Source of the DNA: an uncultured Oscillospiraceae bacterium
GTDB taxonomy: Bacteria > Bacillota > Clostridia > Oscillospirales > Oscillospiraceae
NCBI GenBank assembly: GCA_944385415.1
Contig: CALWXC010000004.1
Span: 62,001 to 126,000 of the forward strand
DNA length: 64,000 nucleotides
Direction: 5' to 3'
Part shown: positions 41,001 through 49,327 of the stretch, piece by piece
Layout: every line of letters starts with the position of its first letter
Numbering within the stretch: the stretch's first letter is position 1
Notes under the pieces: model-generated
What the model saw: the letters and a program-made list of their open reading frames with translations, nothing else
Databases searched by the model: none
Told to the model about the DNA's origin: nothing
Position numbers and translations under genes: made by a program

Positions 41001-41993
41001 ATGGCAAGACCGATTACACTTTGCACGGCACAGTGGGCCGATATGGAACTAGAACCCCTCTGCAAACTGGCAAAGGAGATGGGCTACGAGGGTTTGGAAA
41101 TCGCCACCTGGGGACAGCTGGACGTACATAAAGCCGCCGAGGACCCGTCTTATGTTCAGCAGGTCCAGGACACCCTGTCCAAGTATGGCCTGGGCTGCTG
41201 GGCCATTGCGGCCCATGTGCCCGGCCAGTGTGTGGCCGACCTGTGGGACCCCCGTCTCGACGGCTTCGCCCCGGCGGAACTGGCGGGTCAGCCGGACAAA
41301 ATCCGGGCCTGGGGCACCGCCGAGCTGATGGCCACGGCCAAGGCTGCCCACAACCTGGGCGTCAAGGTGGTCACCGGCTTTATGGGCTCCCCCATTTTCA
41401 AGTATTTCTACTCCTTCCCCCAGACCAGCGAAGAGATGATCGACGCCGGATTCCGGGAGGTAGTGGACGCCTGGACACCCATCTTTGACGAGTTTGACAA
41501 ATACGGTGTCAAATTCGCCCTGGAGGTTCACCCCGGCGAAATCGCCTTTGATTACTACACCTTCCAGCGGCTTTTGAAGGAATTCAACTACCGCCCCACC
41601 CTGGGCTGCAACTTTGACCCCAGCCATCTGCTGTGGCAGGGTGTGGACCCGGTGGTGTTCTGCCACGACTTCATCGACCGGGTATATCATGTCCATGCCA
41701 AGGATGTCAAAATGAACCTCAACGGCCGCACCGGTGTGCTGGGGTCTCACATCACCTTCGGTGACATGAACCGGGGCTGGAACTTCGTATCCCTGGGCCA
41801 CGGCGACGTGGATTTCGACGCCATCTGCCGGGTACTGAACCAGGGCGGCTACACCGGTCCCCTATCGGTGGAATGGGAGGACTCGGGCATGGACCGGGTC
41901 TACGGCGCCACGGAAGCCTGTGCCTACATCAAGCAATACAACTTTGAGGCCTCCACCATGGCCTTTGACAGCGCCATCCGTACCGACGGCTGA
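41001..41993 (+). CDS. Sugar phosphate isomerase/epimerase (xylose-isomerase-like TIM barrel)
   Basis: A 330-residue AP-endonuclease-2-type TIM barrel. Probable metal ligands are in FALEVHPGEIAFD (Glu), NFDPSHLLWQG (Asp, His), and SVEWEDSGMD (Glu), with DRVYHVHAKD between. This order is that of IolE/IolI-like isomerases. AGGAGG lies before ATG 41001. With the preceding dehydrogenase it forms a two-gene catabolic unit closed by a strong terminator; no transporter is adjacent. Confidence 0.88.
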   Translation: MARPITLCTAQWADMELEPLCKLAKEMGYEGLEIATWGQLDVHKAAEDPSYVQQVQDTLSKYGLGCWAIAAHVPGQCVADLWDPRLDGFAPAELAGQPDKIRAWGTAELMATAKAAHNLGVKVVTGFMGSPIFKYFYSFPQTSEEMIDAGFREVVDAWTPIFDEFDKYGVKFALEVHPGEIAFDYYTFQRLLKEFNYRPTLGCNFDPSHLLWQGVDPVVFCHDFIDRVYHVHAKDVKMNLNGRTGVLGSHITFGDMNRGWNFVSLGHGDVDFDAICRVLNQGGYTGPLSVEWEDSGMDRVYGATEACAYIKQYNFEASTMAFDSAIRTDG

Positions 41994-42020
41994 CGAACTC
42001 GCGCATACCCGCATAACAGT

Positions 42021-42066
42021 GCCCCCGGATGGAACGCCGACGTGTTCCATCCGGGGGCGGTTTTCT
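42021..42066 (+). terminator. Terminator of the dehydrogenase-isomerase operon
   Basis: GCCCCCGGATGGAAC pairs with GTTCCATCCGGGGGC (one mismatch-free core of 14 bp), followed by GGTTTTCT. Confidence 0.75.
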
Positions 42067-42078
42067 AAGGACTCGTAG

Positions 42079-43278
42079 TCACAGGTTCAAAATCTGTTGT
42101 TTCTTGGCGTTGAATTCCTCCTGGGTGAGCACACCATCGTCCAGCAGCTGTTTCAACTCCCGCAGTGCGTCACTCATGTTTTGTGGAGCCAGCCGGGGCA
42201 TCTCCCCGCCGTTCCACTGGGCCAAGGTGTTGATTTTCTCCTGAATCAGCACCGGCGGCGCAAAGGGCACAAAGAACGCCAGCAGCAGACACGTGCCCGA
42301 CAGCTCCGACGGGATGCCCTTCCCTCTGGCCATCCGGTCCACCCGCTGGGCGCTGCGGTAGAACCAGTAGATGGCGTAAAAGGGAATGAACATGCACAGC
42401 AGCAGTTTGGTAACGGGGTTCCGGGGCGGCTCATCCTCCAGGTCGTTGAGGGTTACGGTAGTCCGGTAAATCCAGATTAGCTGCCAGATGCCAAGCGTAA
42501 AGAGCAACAGCAGGCAATGCTGCACCAAGCCGTAGTAAATGTCCGTCCGGTACACCGTACCCGCGCCGCTGTTGGTACCGGTCTGCGCCTGCCGTTCCTC
42601 CGGTGTGCGCTGGCGCGGGAAGGCAATCCACAAGCCCGCCGTCGTCACCGCCGCCACCTCTACCAGCTCCCAGAATGTCCACAGGAACACCTGTCCTGCC
42701 ATACCCGCACGCAGCATGGAGAGCCGGCCAAACGCATTGATCACGACGGTTAAAGCACAGCAAATCGTGGGCAGAAACCACACTTTTCTGGATTTTTCCC
42801 TCCGCAGAGAAAAAATAAACAACAGCAGATAGGTCAAAATCCCCAGCAGCCCAATAAACCAACTGCGCAGCGGCACTCCACTTTGGATATAATCGAACAG
42901 CAGCAACACCCATTCGACCAGCAGCGGCAAAAAGCCCACAGCCAGCAGCACGCCCTGCCGCCGGGTCAACAGCAAAATGGCCGCCAGCAGGAAGCCCACT
43001 GTGGGCAGCAGCATGCTCACCCGCTGCACATTCCAGGTTCCCCAATCCGCAAGCTGCTCATATTCAATCAGCTGATCATTATAGTAGTGGAAATCATCCC
43101 AATCATACCAATTATCCAAGGGCGACCAGTTATCCACTTTCTCCTGGTAATATTCGATTTGTTCCTGATAGAATCTCTGATTGTCAAAAATGGTCCAGCC
43201 ATTGTAAAGTCCCAGAATCAGAAATAGGATTCCGGCAATCAGACAGAATTTTGTAGCCTTCGCCTTTGTTTGTTCCAT
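42079..43278 (-). CDS. Membrane protein with DUF4234-like region and C-terminal SHOCT domain
   Basis: A 399-residue protein with about eight to ten predicted helices (FCLIAGILFLILGLYNGW, ILTYLLLFIFSL, LLLCMFIPFYAIYWFYRSA). The segment with IWQLIWIYRTT and PFYAIYWFYRSAQRVD resembles the DUF4234 family. The last 28 residues, LRELKQLLDDGVLTQEEFNAK, are a SHOCT (short C-terminal) domain. AAGGAG precedes ATG 43278. Transcribed alone; function unknown. The acidic, aromatic-rich N-terminal loop (YYQEKVDNWSPLDNWYDW) is likely extracellular. Confidence 0.78.
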   Translation of the reverse strand: MEQTKAKATKFCLIAGILFLILGLYNGWTIFDNQRFYQEQIEYYQEKVDNWSPLDNWYDWDDFHYYNDQLIEYEQLADWGTWNVQRVSMLLPTVGFLLAAILLLTRRQGVLLAVGFLPLLVEWVLLLFDYIQSGVPLRSWFIGLLGILTYLLLFIFSLRREKSRKVWFLPTICCALTVVINAFGRLSMLRAGMAGQVFLWTFWELVEVAAVTTAGLWIAFPRQRTPEERQAQTGTNSGAGTVYRTDIYYGLVQHCLLLLFTLGIWQLIWIYRTTVTLNDLEDEPPRNPVTKLLLCMFIPFYAIYWFYRSAQRVDRMARGKGIPSELSGTCLLLAFFVPFAPPVLIQEKINTLAQWNGGEMPRLAPQNMSDALRELKQLLDDGVLTQEEFNAKKQQILNL

Positions 43279-43408
43279 TTTGTTTCTCTCCTTCCAAACA
43301 GCATGACAGTCCACGGTTCCGATGACGCCGGATTCGGTCCCCCAGTCTGTTTCTTTCAGTGTAGCGGGTGGTTCTGCTAAAAACAATTATCCGGCTGCAT
43401 AGGGGCGC

Positions 43409-43444
43409 AAAAAACCGCTGTCCTTGGGCGAACAGCGGTTTTTA
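43409..43444 (-). terminator. Terminator of the PHP-pssA-psd operon
   Basis: On the minus strand AAAACCGCTG pairs with CAGCGGTTTT around a 12-nt loop and runs into TTTTTTG, 12 nt after the psd stop. Confidence 0.8.
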
Positions 43445-43455
43445 TATGATTTTGT

Positions 43456-44280
43456 TCAGTCCAACAGGCTTTCTCCCCAATAAATCCGGGTTTCCCACCC
43501 CTGAGCCGTATTGTGGAAAAACTCCTGAGGCAGGGAGACGTGTTTCTGGAGCAGCAGCACAATGGTGGAGCCGCCAAATTGAAAGTAACCCTTTTCCTGG
43601 CCTCGGCATACGGTTCCGGTGACCGGATGGTTCACAATCCGGCCCACCAGCAGCGCCCCCACCTCCACCATGGCCACATCTCCCAGCTCCTCACTGCGGA
43701 ACACTGTATACTGGCGGGTGTTCTCCTTATAAATGGGATACTGGTCATTGGCAATGGGTTGGACCGTATGGAAGCAGCCTGGAATGGTCCCCGTTTCCCC
43801 CACTGTGCCGTCCATCGGAAAGCAATAGCGGTGGTAATCGTCTACGGCCAACCGGAGAATCAGGGCCGTGCCGCCTGCAAACCGCCAGGCCAGCGCTTCA
43901 TTCCTTAGCAGCGACGAAACGGTATAGACAGTATGCTTCACCGTGAACCGGAGGTCGTCGGTGATGGGATAGGCCGAGGCCCGGCCATCGCAAGGGCTGA
44001 CCAGGGCTGCATTGCTCAGAGGCCGCAGCTCCGGTCGAATGCGGCGGCAGAAAAATTCGTTGTAGCTGCCGTAGTCCTCTGGCAGATAGTCTCCCAAATT
44101 GATGCCGCTGCGCCGGACAAAGGGGGCAATGAGGCAGCGGGAAACCCGTTGGGACAGCAGCCATCCGGCGGCCCGGGACAGGCCCGGCTGCACCAGGGGT
44201 TTCAGCAGCAGCCGTCCCACAGCGGTACCGTAGAGGAACCGCAGGCTCCGGGACGGTTCAGGTATGCTCCTGGATCTCAT
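43456..44280 (-). CDS. psd: Phosphatidylserine decarboxylase proenzyme
   Basis: Makes phosphatidylethanolamine from phosphatidylserine. The 274-residue proenzyme has the self-cleavage motif FQFGGSTIVLL near the C-terminus (Gly-Ser bond, Ser becoming the pyruvoyl group). Also visible are LVSPCDGRASAYPI, VDDYHRYCFPMDG (active-site His), and GDVAMVEVGALLVGRI. ATG 44280 has GGAGGAAATC upstream and overlaps the pssA end by 23 nt. Directly downstream of pssA, so the two-step pathway is complete. Confidence 0.94.
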   Translation of the reverse strand: MRSRSIPEPSRSLRFLYGTAVGRLLLKPLVQPGLSRAAGWLLSQRVSRCLIAPFVRRSGINLGDYLPEDYGSYNEFFCRRIRPELRPLSNAALVSPCDGRASAYPITDDLRFTVKHTVYTVSSLLRNEALAWRFAGGTALILRLAVDDYHRYCFPMDGTVGETGTIPGCFHTVQPIANDQYPIYKENTRQYTVFRSEELGDVAMVEVGALLVGRIVNHPVTGTVCRGQEKGYFQFGGSTIVLLLQKHVSLPQEFFHNTAQGWETRIYWGESLLD

Positions 44281-44962
44281 CAATGATTTCCTCCACCACG
44301 GGGTTGGACTCGTCGGCGGGATGGGGCAAGCGGAACCGGGTCCGGGCATAGATGATACCCACGGTGATGGCCACCACCGCCACCAGGGCCAGAATGGTTT
44401 TCAAGCCCGGCTTTTTCAACGGAAAATCCAGAATGAACAGCAGGCCCACCAGGCCCAGCAGCACATGGAGCAGCACAAGGAACGTCAGTTGTGACACGAC
44501 AAATTGCAGCCAAAAGGTCATAGGCAGCAGAAACGCCATGGAGGTAACGGGCAAACCGTGGTACGTTTTATTACAGCCCTCCTCGGACTGCTGCCGCTCC
44601 GTTTCCAGCACATTGAAGAAGGACAGGCGGATGACGGCACAAAGACAGTAAAAGCACACAAGAATCAGGCCCAGCACGCCGCGGACGCCCAGCAGATAGC
44701 AGATAAACGCCGGAAACAGTCCAAAGCACACCACATCACAGAGGGAATCCAACTGGATGCCGAAGTTTTTCTCCCGGTGGGTCCGGTCCTTTTTGGTCCG
44801 GGCAATGCGGCCGTCGAAGGCGTCGCAGACGCCGGAAAAGGCCAAGCAGAACACAGCAGCCTTGTAATCGCCGTGGATGGCCTGGGTCATACCGATCACC
44901 GATGAGATCAGTCCCACATAGGTCAGAATGACCGTGTAATCATAGACGCCGAGAAACTTCAT
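44258..44962 (-). CDS. pssA: CDP-diacylglycerol-serine O-phosphatidyltransferase
   Basis: Membrane enzyme (234 aa) that joins CDP-diacylglycerol and serine. The CDP-alcohol phosphatidyltransferase motif is DAFDGRIARTKKD followed by GIQLDSLCDVV, giving the DG-AR-G-D-D spacing near 47-76, with a slightly longer insert before the Gly. About seven to eight helices. The C-terminal tail is acidic (NPVVEEIIDEIQEHT). The flippase-like gene ends 3 nt upstream and psd overlaps downstream. Confidence 0.93.
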   Translation of the reverse strand: MKFLGVYDYTVILTYVGLISSVIGMTQAIHGDYKAAVFCLAFSGVCDAFDGRIARTKKDRTHREKNFGIQLDSLCDVVCFGLFPAFICYLLGVRGVLGLILVCFYCLCAVIRLSFFNVLETERQQSEEGCNKTYHGLPVTSMAFLLPMTFWLQFVVSQLTFLVLLHVLLGLVGLLFILDFPLKKPGLKTILALVAVVAITVGIIYARTRFRLPHPADESNPVVEEIIDEIQEHT

Positions 44963-44965
44963 GGA

Positions 44966-46009
44966 TCACACTCCTTTCTCTTGGGGCTCCCGCAGCAGGA
45001 ACGAGGCGGCCAACGTCATGACCGCGCTGAGGAGCAATTGGGTGTAATAGCTGATGCCCCGGCTGATGACCATGGCCGGCAGCACCAAATCCGGCCCGAA
45101 CACCGGTTCAAACAGAGTGAGAAACAGGTTTTCACTGACGCCCATGCCGCCGGGCAGTGGCAGCATATCGGCGGCCACAGAGATCATGGCCTGGAGCGTC
45201 GTCACCACCGACAGGGGCTGCTGAGACAGGGCGAAGGCCCGGTATGTAAACCAAGTGACGAGGAACAGCAGGCACCGCTGCACAAAGGTGATGGCAAACA
45301 CCCGGACGATGACGCCCCGGTGGGTCCGGTAAAAGGACGCCGCACCCCGGTACTGTTCCACCATCTGGTGGAGCTGTTCCTGCCGTTGTTCCAGGGAGCG
45401 AAAGGGCCGGATACGGTGGACCAAGGCCAACGCCCGCCGAGCCAGCCGCTCCGCCGCCGTGGGATGGAACACCAGTAACAGCAAAACGGTAATGCAGACC
45501 ACATTGGGGACCATGCCCAGGTAAATAATCGGTTCCGCCGGCGCCAGAAAGGCCATGAGCCGGGCGGGCCGCAGCAGCACCACCGCGCCGCCGAGAATCA
45601 CCAGCACCAATTTATAGGTGATGGTGACGATGGCCAGGACCACCGCCGACACGGCCACGGGAATGCGGTCCTTCCGCATGGCCACAATCTGCATGGGCTG
45701 GCCGCCGGAGGCCGACGGCGTGATACAGCTGTAGAAAAAGCCGATAAAGGAGTAGAGACAGCAATGGCTGGGTTTGACCGCTACGCCCAGCTGGCGGAGC
45801 AGATAGCCGATAACCAGAGATTCCCCCAGGATAAACCCCACCACGCAGAGGACCCCCGCCGCCACACAACGCCAATCGGCCTGGGCCAAATCCTGGAGCA
45901 CTTCCCGCAGATTTTGACCGTGGAAGACGCTCCAGAGGGTCAGCAGAAATACCGCCGCCAGAAACAGCAAATTGCCGGTTTTCTTTTTCACGGCTTCCAC
46001 CTCCCGCAT
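44966..46009 (-). CDS. Flippase-like membrane protein (lysylphosphatidylglycerol synthase TM-region family, UPF0104)
   Basis: A 347-residue protein with about eight helices, related to the flippase half of MprF but without its aminoacyl-transferase domain. Blocks visible are NLREVLQDLAQADWR, FFYSCITPSASGGQPMQI, and VAADMLPLPGGMGVSENLF with SRGISYYTQLLLSA. The family members move lipids or are of unknown role. It lies 3 nt from pssA in the same operon, so a role in handling phosphatidylserine, phosphatidylethanolamine or a derived lipid is a reasonable inference. Confidence 0.85.
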   Translation of the reverse strand: MREVEAVKKKTGNLLFLAAVFLLTLWSVFHGQNLREVLQDLAQADWRCVAAGVLCVVGFILGESLVIGYLLRQLGVAVKPSHCCLYSFIGFFYSCITPSASGGQPMQIVAMRKDRIPVAVSAVVLAIVTITYKLVLVILGGAVVLLRPARLMAFLAPAEPIIYLGMVPNVVCITVLLLLVFHPTAAERLARRALALVHRIRPFRSLEQRQEQLHQMVEQYRGAASFYRTHRGVIVRVFAITFVQRCLLFLVTWFTYRAFALSQQPLSVVTTLQAMISVAADMLPLPGGMGVSENLFLTLFEPVFGPDLVLPAMVISRGISYYTQLLLSAVMTLAASFLLREPQEKGV

Positions 46010-46018
46010 CCCGGTCTT

Positions 46019-46837
46019 TTATGGTTCAATGGCCACCTCCTGCCACCGGCCATCCAACAGCACCCGGTGGGTCCGGAATCCACAGTGAAGGGCCAACTGG
46101 GCCGCCTGGTCAAAATAGGCCGTGATGGCGTCGGCGCTGTGGGCGTCGCTGGAAATCACAATGGCGCCGCCAAACGCCCGGATGGCCCGCAGCAGCGGTT
46201 CCGACGGATAGGGCGTGGTCCGGTATCCCCGGCTCATGGCCCCGGTATTGATTTCAAACACGCCGCCCTGACGGCACAGGTGCTCCAGCACCTCCAGGGC
46301 CGTGTCCCGATACTGGCGGTCGCTTTCATCGAAGCACCGGCCCCCCTCATTAAATTTGGTGGGCAAGTCATAGTGACCGATGAAGTCGCAGCCGGTTACC
46401 TCCAGAATCCGTGCCATTTCGGTAAAGTATCGGCGGGTCATGGCGTACCAGTCGCCGCCGAAATGCTCTGTTACACCACGCCGGAGAATCTCCTCCGTGT
46501 GGTCCACGCTGAGATACCCCCCGTCCACGGGGACCTCATGGGCTGAACCGATGGTGTAGTCCCGATCAAAGGTGGGCGCTTCTCCGTGGAGCTCCGCCTC
46601 CACGCCCAGATAAATCTCCATGCGGCCCCGGTATTGCTCCCGCAGGGCGTGGACGTCGGCCACATATTGCCGGGTGCTCTCCGGCGTCATGCAGAAATCC
46701 AGATTATGCTGCGCGTAACAGTGGCCGGAAAAACCGTAGGCCAGCAGTCCCGCCTTCCAGGCAGCCGCCGCCATTTCTTCGGCAGTATTTCTGCCATCGC
46801 AGCAGGTGGTATGACTGTGATAGTTGGTGCGAATCAA
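46019..46837 (-). CDS. PHP-domain phosphatase, histidinol-phosphatase (HisJ/HisK) type
   Basis: A 272-residue metal-dependent phosphoesterase. PHP motifs are YHSHTTCCDG (HxH), YGFSGHCYAQ, YLGVEAELHG, IGHYDLPTK, and VISSDAHSAD. The pattern and length fit HisK-type histidinol-phosphatases. The his operon at 49.3 kb has no phosphatase gene, so this protein may fill the step; that is inference. It heads the operon with the flippase-like protein, pssA and psd. Confidence 0.85.
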   Translation of the reverse strand: MIRTNYHSHTTCCDGRNTAEEMAAAAWKAGLLAYGFSGHCYAQHNLDFCMTPESTRQYVADVHALREQYRGRMEIYLGVEAELHGEAPTFDRDYTIGSAHEVPVDGGYLSVDHTEEILRRGVTEHFGGDWYAMTRRYFTEMARILEVTGCDFIGHYDLPTKFNEGGRCFDESDRQYRDTALEVLEHLCRQGGVFEINTGAMSRGYRTTPYPSEPLLRAIRAFGGAIVISSDAHSADAITAYFDQAAQLALHCGFRTHRVLLDGRWQEVAIEP

Positions 46838-46849
46838 CGCAATCCCTCC

Positions 46850-48445
46850 TTATGACAGCGCGGAAAGCCGTTCGGCTCCCTGGGTCCGGAGCCAGCGATA
46901 CAAAAGCCAGGTGGCCGCCGCCAGCAGCATCAGACAGCCGACCAGCAGCACTTCCAGAGACGCCACATCCCGCAGGGCAAACACCAGCAGACCCAAGCCC
47001 AGGAGCAGGCCCATCTCCCCCAGCCCGGCAGCCATGACGCTGCCGCTGTTCTTGATGGCATAGGCTTCGCTCTCCCAGTCCAGCCGAGGCATCTTCACAT
47101 TTAAAACCAGCCCCGCCATCCCGTGAAACACACAATAGACCAGAGAGATGCCAAAGAGCAGCACCGTCCCCACCACGCCGGGACGAATCACACAGGTGAG
47201 CACCACACAGGCCAGCACCGTGGGGGGCATGGTGATCAGATAGCTCATCCGCAGTTTGGCCCGCAGAATCTGCCAGGGCGTCACCGGCAAGGACTGGGCC
47301 AGCCACAGCGTTTTGCCGTCCAGAGACACGGACGAGCAGGTCAGATAGTTTAATCCCACCAGGAACAAAAGCAGCAGACAGCCCAGGGCCACGCCTAACA
47401 TTCGCAGCTCCGGCATGGAATCCACCAGCAGCGAGACGGTTTCGCCTTTTATTATGAGGTAGACCGTACCGATGACGATCATCAAGGAGCCCATGCAGCC
47501 GTTGAGCAGATAGCTGGGAATGCTCCACAGCCGCACCAGCTCCCGGCGGAGCAGCGCCCGGTCCACAGAGGACACCTTCAACGCCCGCTCCCGATAGCGG
47601 ATTTTTTTGCCGCCCCGGTTGGTGGTGACAATGGCGGCAAAGCTGTGGCTCAGCAGTCCGTAGACGATGCCGAAGGCCGCCAGGGCGCAGAGCGCAAACA
47701 GCAGGAAGCCCGCCGGATTGCCCAGGCAGCCCAATCCAAACTGATAGAAGGGATAGAGGACTTTCTGCACCGTTTGGGCCACCGCTTCACTGTTGGCGAT
47801 GAGCGTTTGGAGCAGGGTGTTGATCTGGGTGTAACCATAGAAATAGGCCGCCATAAAGATCAGGGACAGCACCACCGTGGCAATGTTTTTCTTTGCCATC
47901 CGGGCCGTGAGCAGGGCCACAGCCCAGCCCAGCAGACAGGACAGCACCAGGGACACCAGGGGCAGCAGCACCATGGAGAGGGTAAAAAACAGCCATCCCG
48001 CCGCCGTCATGCCGATTTGGACCTGCCACACCACCGCAGTGGGGACCATGACCACCAGAATCATCACCAATGCCTGAACGTACAGCACCACCATGCGGCT
48101 CAGCAGAATCCACTTGGGCGGAATGGGCATGGCCAGGAGCATTTCATTGTCCTTGGCTTCAAACAGCTGGCTCTTGGTGGAAAAAATACTGCCCACCACG
48201 CCCAGCATCAAGGCAGTCAAAGCCATCATGGCAAAATAGAACCAATCCAGTTCCAGCTGGTACAGGGGGATGCAGAGGGTGTTTGCCATATGGCCGAAGA
48301 GCCAGCAGAAGATACCCAGCACATAGAGCATCAGGAGGGCGTACAGAACGAGGCCGCCGCCGGTGCGTCGTTTGCCCTTGCGGCCGCTGCGGAGCAGCGC
48401 GTGAAACAGCTGCAAAAACCGGGCGCGGAGCAGCGCTTTAACCAT
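46850..48445 (-). CDS. ABC transporter permease (ABC-2 exporter type, about 12 helices)
   Basis: A 531-residue polytopic membrane protein of the putative ABC exporter type (two six-helix halves). N-terminal helix LVLYALLMLYVLGIFCWLFG, the loop IFSTKSQLFEAKDNEMLLAMPIPPKWILLSRM (motif KDNEMLLAMP is typical of this family), and later KTLWLAQSLPVTPWQILRAK, a second copy of the same loop, which supports an internal duplication. Overlaps the ATPase gene by 8 nt. Substrate unknown. Confidence 0.87.
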   Translation of the reverse strand: MVKALLRARFLQLFHALLRSGRKGKRRTGGGLVLYALLMLYVLGIFCWLFGHMANTLCIPLYQLELDWFYFAMMALTALMLGVVGSIFSTKSQLFEAKDNEMLLAMPIPPKWILLSRMVVLYVQALVMILVVMVPTAVVWQVQIGMTAAGWLFFTLSMVLLPLVSLVLSCLLGWAVALLTARMAKKNIATVVLSLIFMAAYFYGYTQINTLLQTLIANSEAVAQTVQKVLYPFYQFGLGCLGNPAGFLLFALCALAAFGIVYGLLSHSFAAIVTTNRGGKKIRYRERALKVSSVDRALLRRELVRLWSIPSYLLNGCMGSLMIVIGTVYLIIKGETVSLLVDSMPELRMLGVALGCLLLLFLVGLNYLTCSSVSLDGKTLWLAQSLPVTPWQILRAKLRMSYLITMPPTVLACVVLTCVIRPGVVGTVLLFGISLVYCVFHGMAGLVLNVKMPRLDWESEAYAIKNSGSVMAAGLGEMGLLLGLGLLVFALRDVASLEVLLVGCLMLLAAATWLLYRWLRTQGAERLSALS

Positions 48446-49154
48446 GGCTCTCCTCCTCCAGTTCCAGGAACACCGTTTCCAGCGATTCGTCGCCCTTGAC
48501 CTCCTCCATGGTGCCGGAGCGCAGGAGCTTGCCCCTGTGGATGATGGCCACCTTGTCACAGAGCTTTTCAGCCACGTCCAGAACGTGGGTGGAGAAGAAA
48601 ATCGCGCCGCCCCGGTTGCAGATCTCGTGCATCAGTTCCTTGACCTGGTGGGTGGCCTTGGGGTCCAGGCCCACAAAGGGCTCATCGAGAATCACCAGCT
48701 GCGGGTCGTGAATCAGCGCCGAAATAATGGCCAACTTCTGTTTCATGCCGTGGGAATAGGCGCTGATGGGCTGGGCTAGATCGCCGGTGAGGGCGAACAG
48801 CTCGGCGTACTGGTGAATGCGCTCCTGGCGCTCCTTTTGAGGCACGGCGAAAATGTCGGCAATAAAATTGAGAAACTGGATGCCGCTCATATAGTCGTAC
48901 AAATCAGGATTGTCGGGAATATAGGCGATTTTGCGCTTGCATTCCAGAGGGTTCTCCCGGACCGAGACGCCGTCCACATAGATTTCTCCGCTGTCAAACC
49001 GCAGTATGCCGCAGCAGGCCTTGATGGTGGTGGTCTTACCGGCGCCGTTGTGGCCAATAAAGCCGTAGATTTCGCCCCGGCGAATGTGCAGACTCACGTC
49101 ATCCACGGCCGCTTTGTCACCGTATCGCTTGGTCAAATGCTCAATTCTCAGCAT
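48438..49154 (-). CDS. ABC transporter ATP-binding protein
   Basis: ATPase partner of the downstream permease (238 aa). Walker A GHNGAGKTTT near 34-43, Q-loop YIPDNPDLYDYMSG, signature ISAYSHGMKQKLAIISAL (SHGMKQK in place of LSGGQ, as usual for this exporter group), Walker B LVILDEPFVGLD, and switch His FFSTHVLDVAEKL. ATG 49154 with AAAAGGAG is used. A perfect TGATACC-4-GGTATCA palindrome lies 24 bp upstream. Confidence 0.93.
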   Translation of the reverse strand: MLRIEHLTKRYGDKAAVDDVSLHIRRGEIYGFIGHNGAGKTTTIKACCGILRFDSGEIYVDGVSVRENPLECKRKIAYIPDNPDLYDYMSGIQFLNFIADIFAVPQKERQERIHQYAELFALTGDLAQPISAYSHGMKQKLAIISALIHDPQLVILDEPFVGLDPKATHQVKELMHEICNRGGAIFFSTHVLDVAEKLCDKVAIIHRGKLLRSGTMEEVKGDESLETVFLELEEESHG

Positions 49155-49177
49155 GAATTCGACTCCTTTTTTCAAGG

Positions 49178-49195
49178 TGATACCCCATGGTATCA
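49178..49195. promoter_or_regulatory. Perfect inverted repeat upstream of the ABC exporter
   Basis: TGATACC, CCAT, GGTATCA; overlaps a possible minus-strand -10 (TATGAT, 49193-49198). Candidate operator for a GntR- or TetR-type repressor, not encoded in the window. Confidence 0.45.
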
Positions 49196-49253
49196 TACAA
49201 CGGTGGTCTTGTAAACCGTCTGTGTGATTTATTCTATTTCAGTAAATCGCTAA

Positions 49254-49282
49254 TTGACTAAGTTTGACCCATGTGGTATGAT
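49254..49282 (+). promoter_or_regulatory. Promoter of the histidine operon
   Basis: -35 TTGACT (49254-49259), 17-bp spacer, -10 TATGAT (49277-49282) with TG extension. The leader is only about 40 nt, with no T-box or His-rich leader peptide. Confidence 0.7.
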
Positions 49283-49327
49283 ATGGTTACAAGAGTATCC
49301 CCCACTACTGTGCAAGGAGGAATCCCC

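Noticed and set aside
49283..49327. T-box or histidine attenuator before hisZ
   Set aside because: The leader is about 40 nt, without a T-box sequence, terminator or His-rich peptide.
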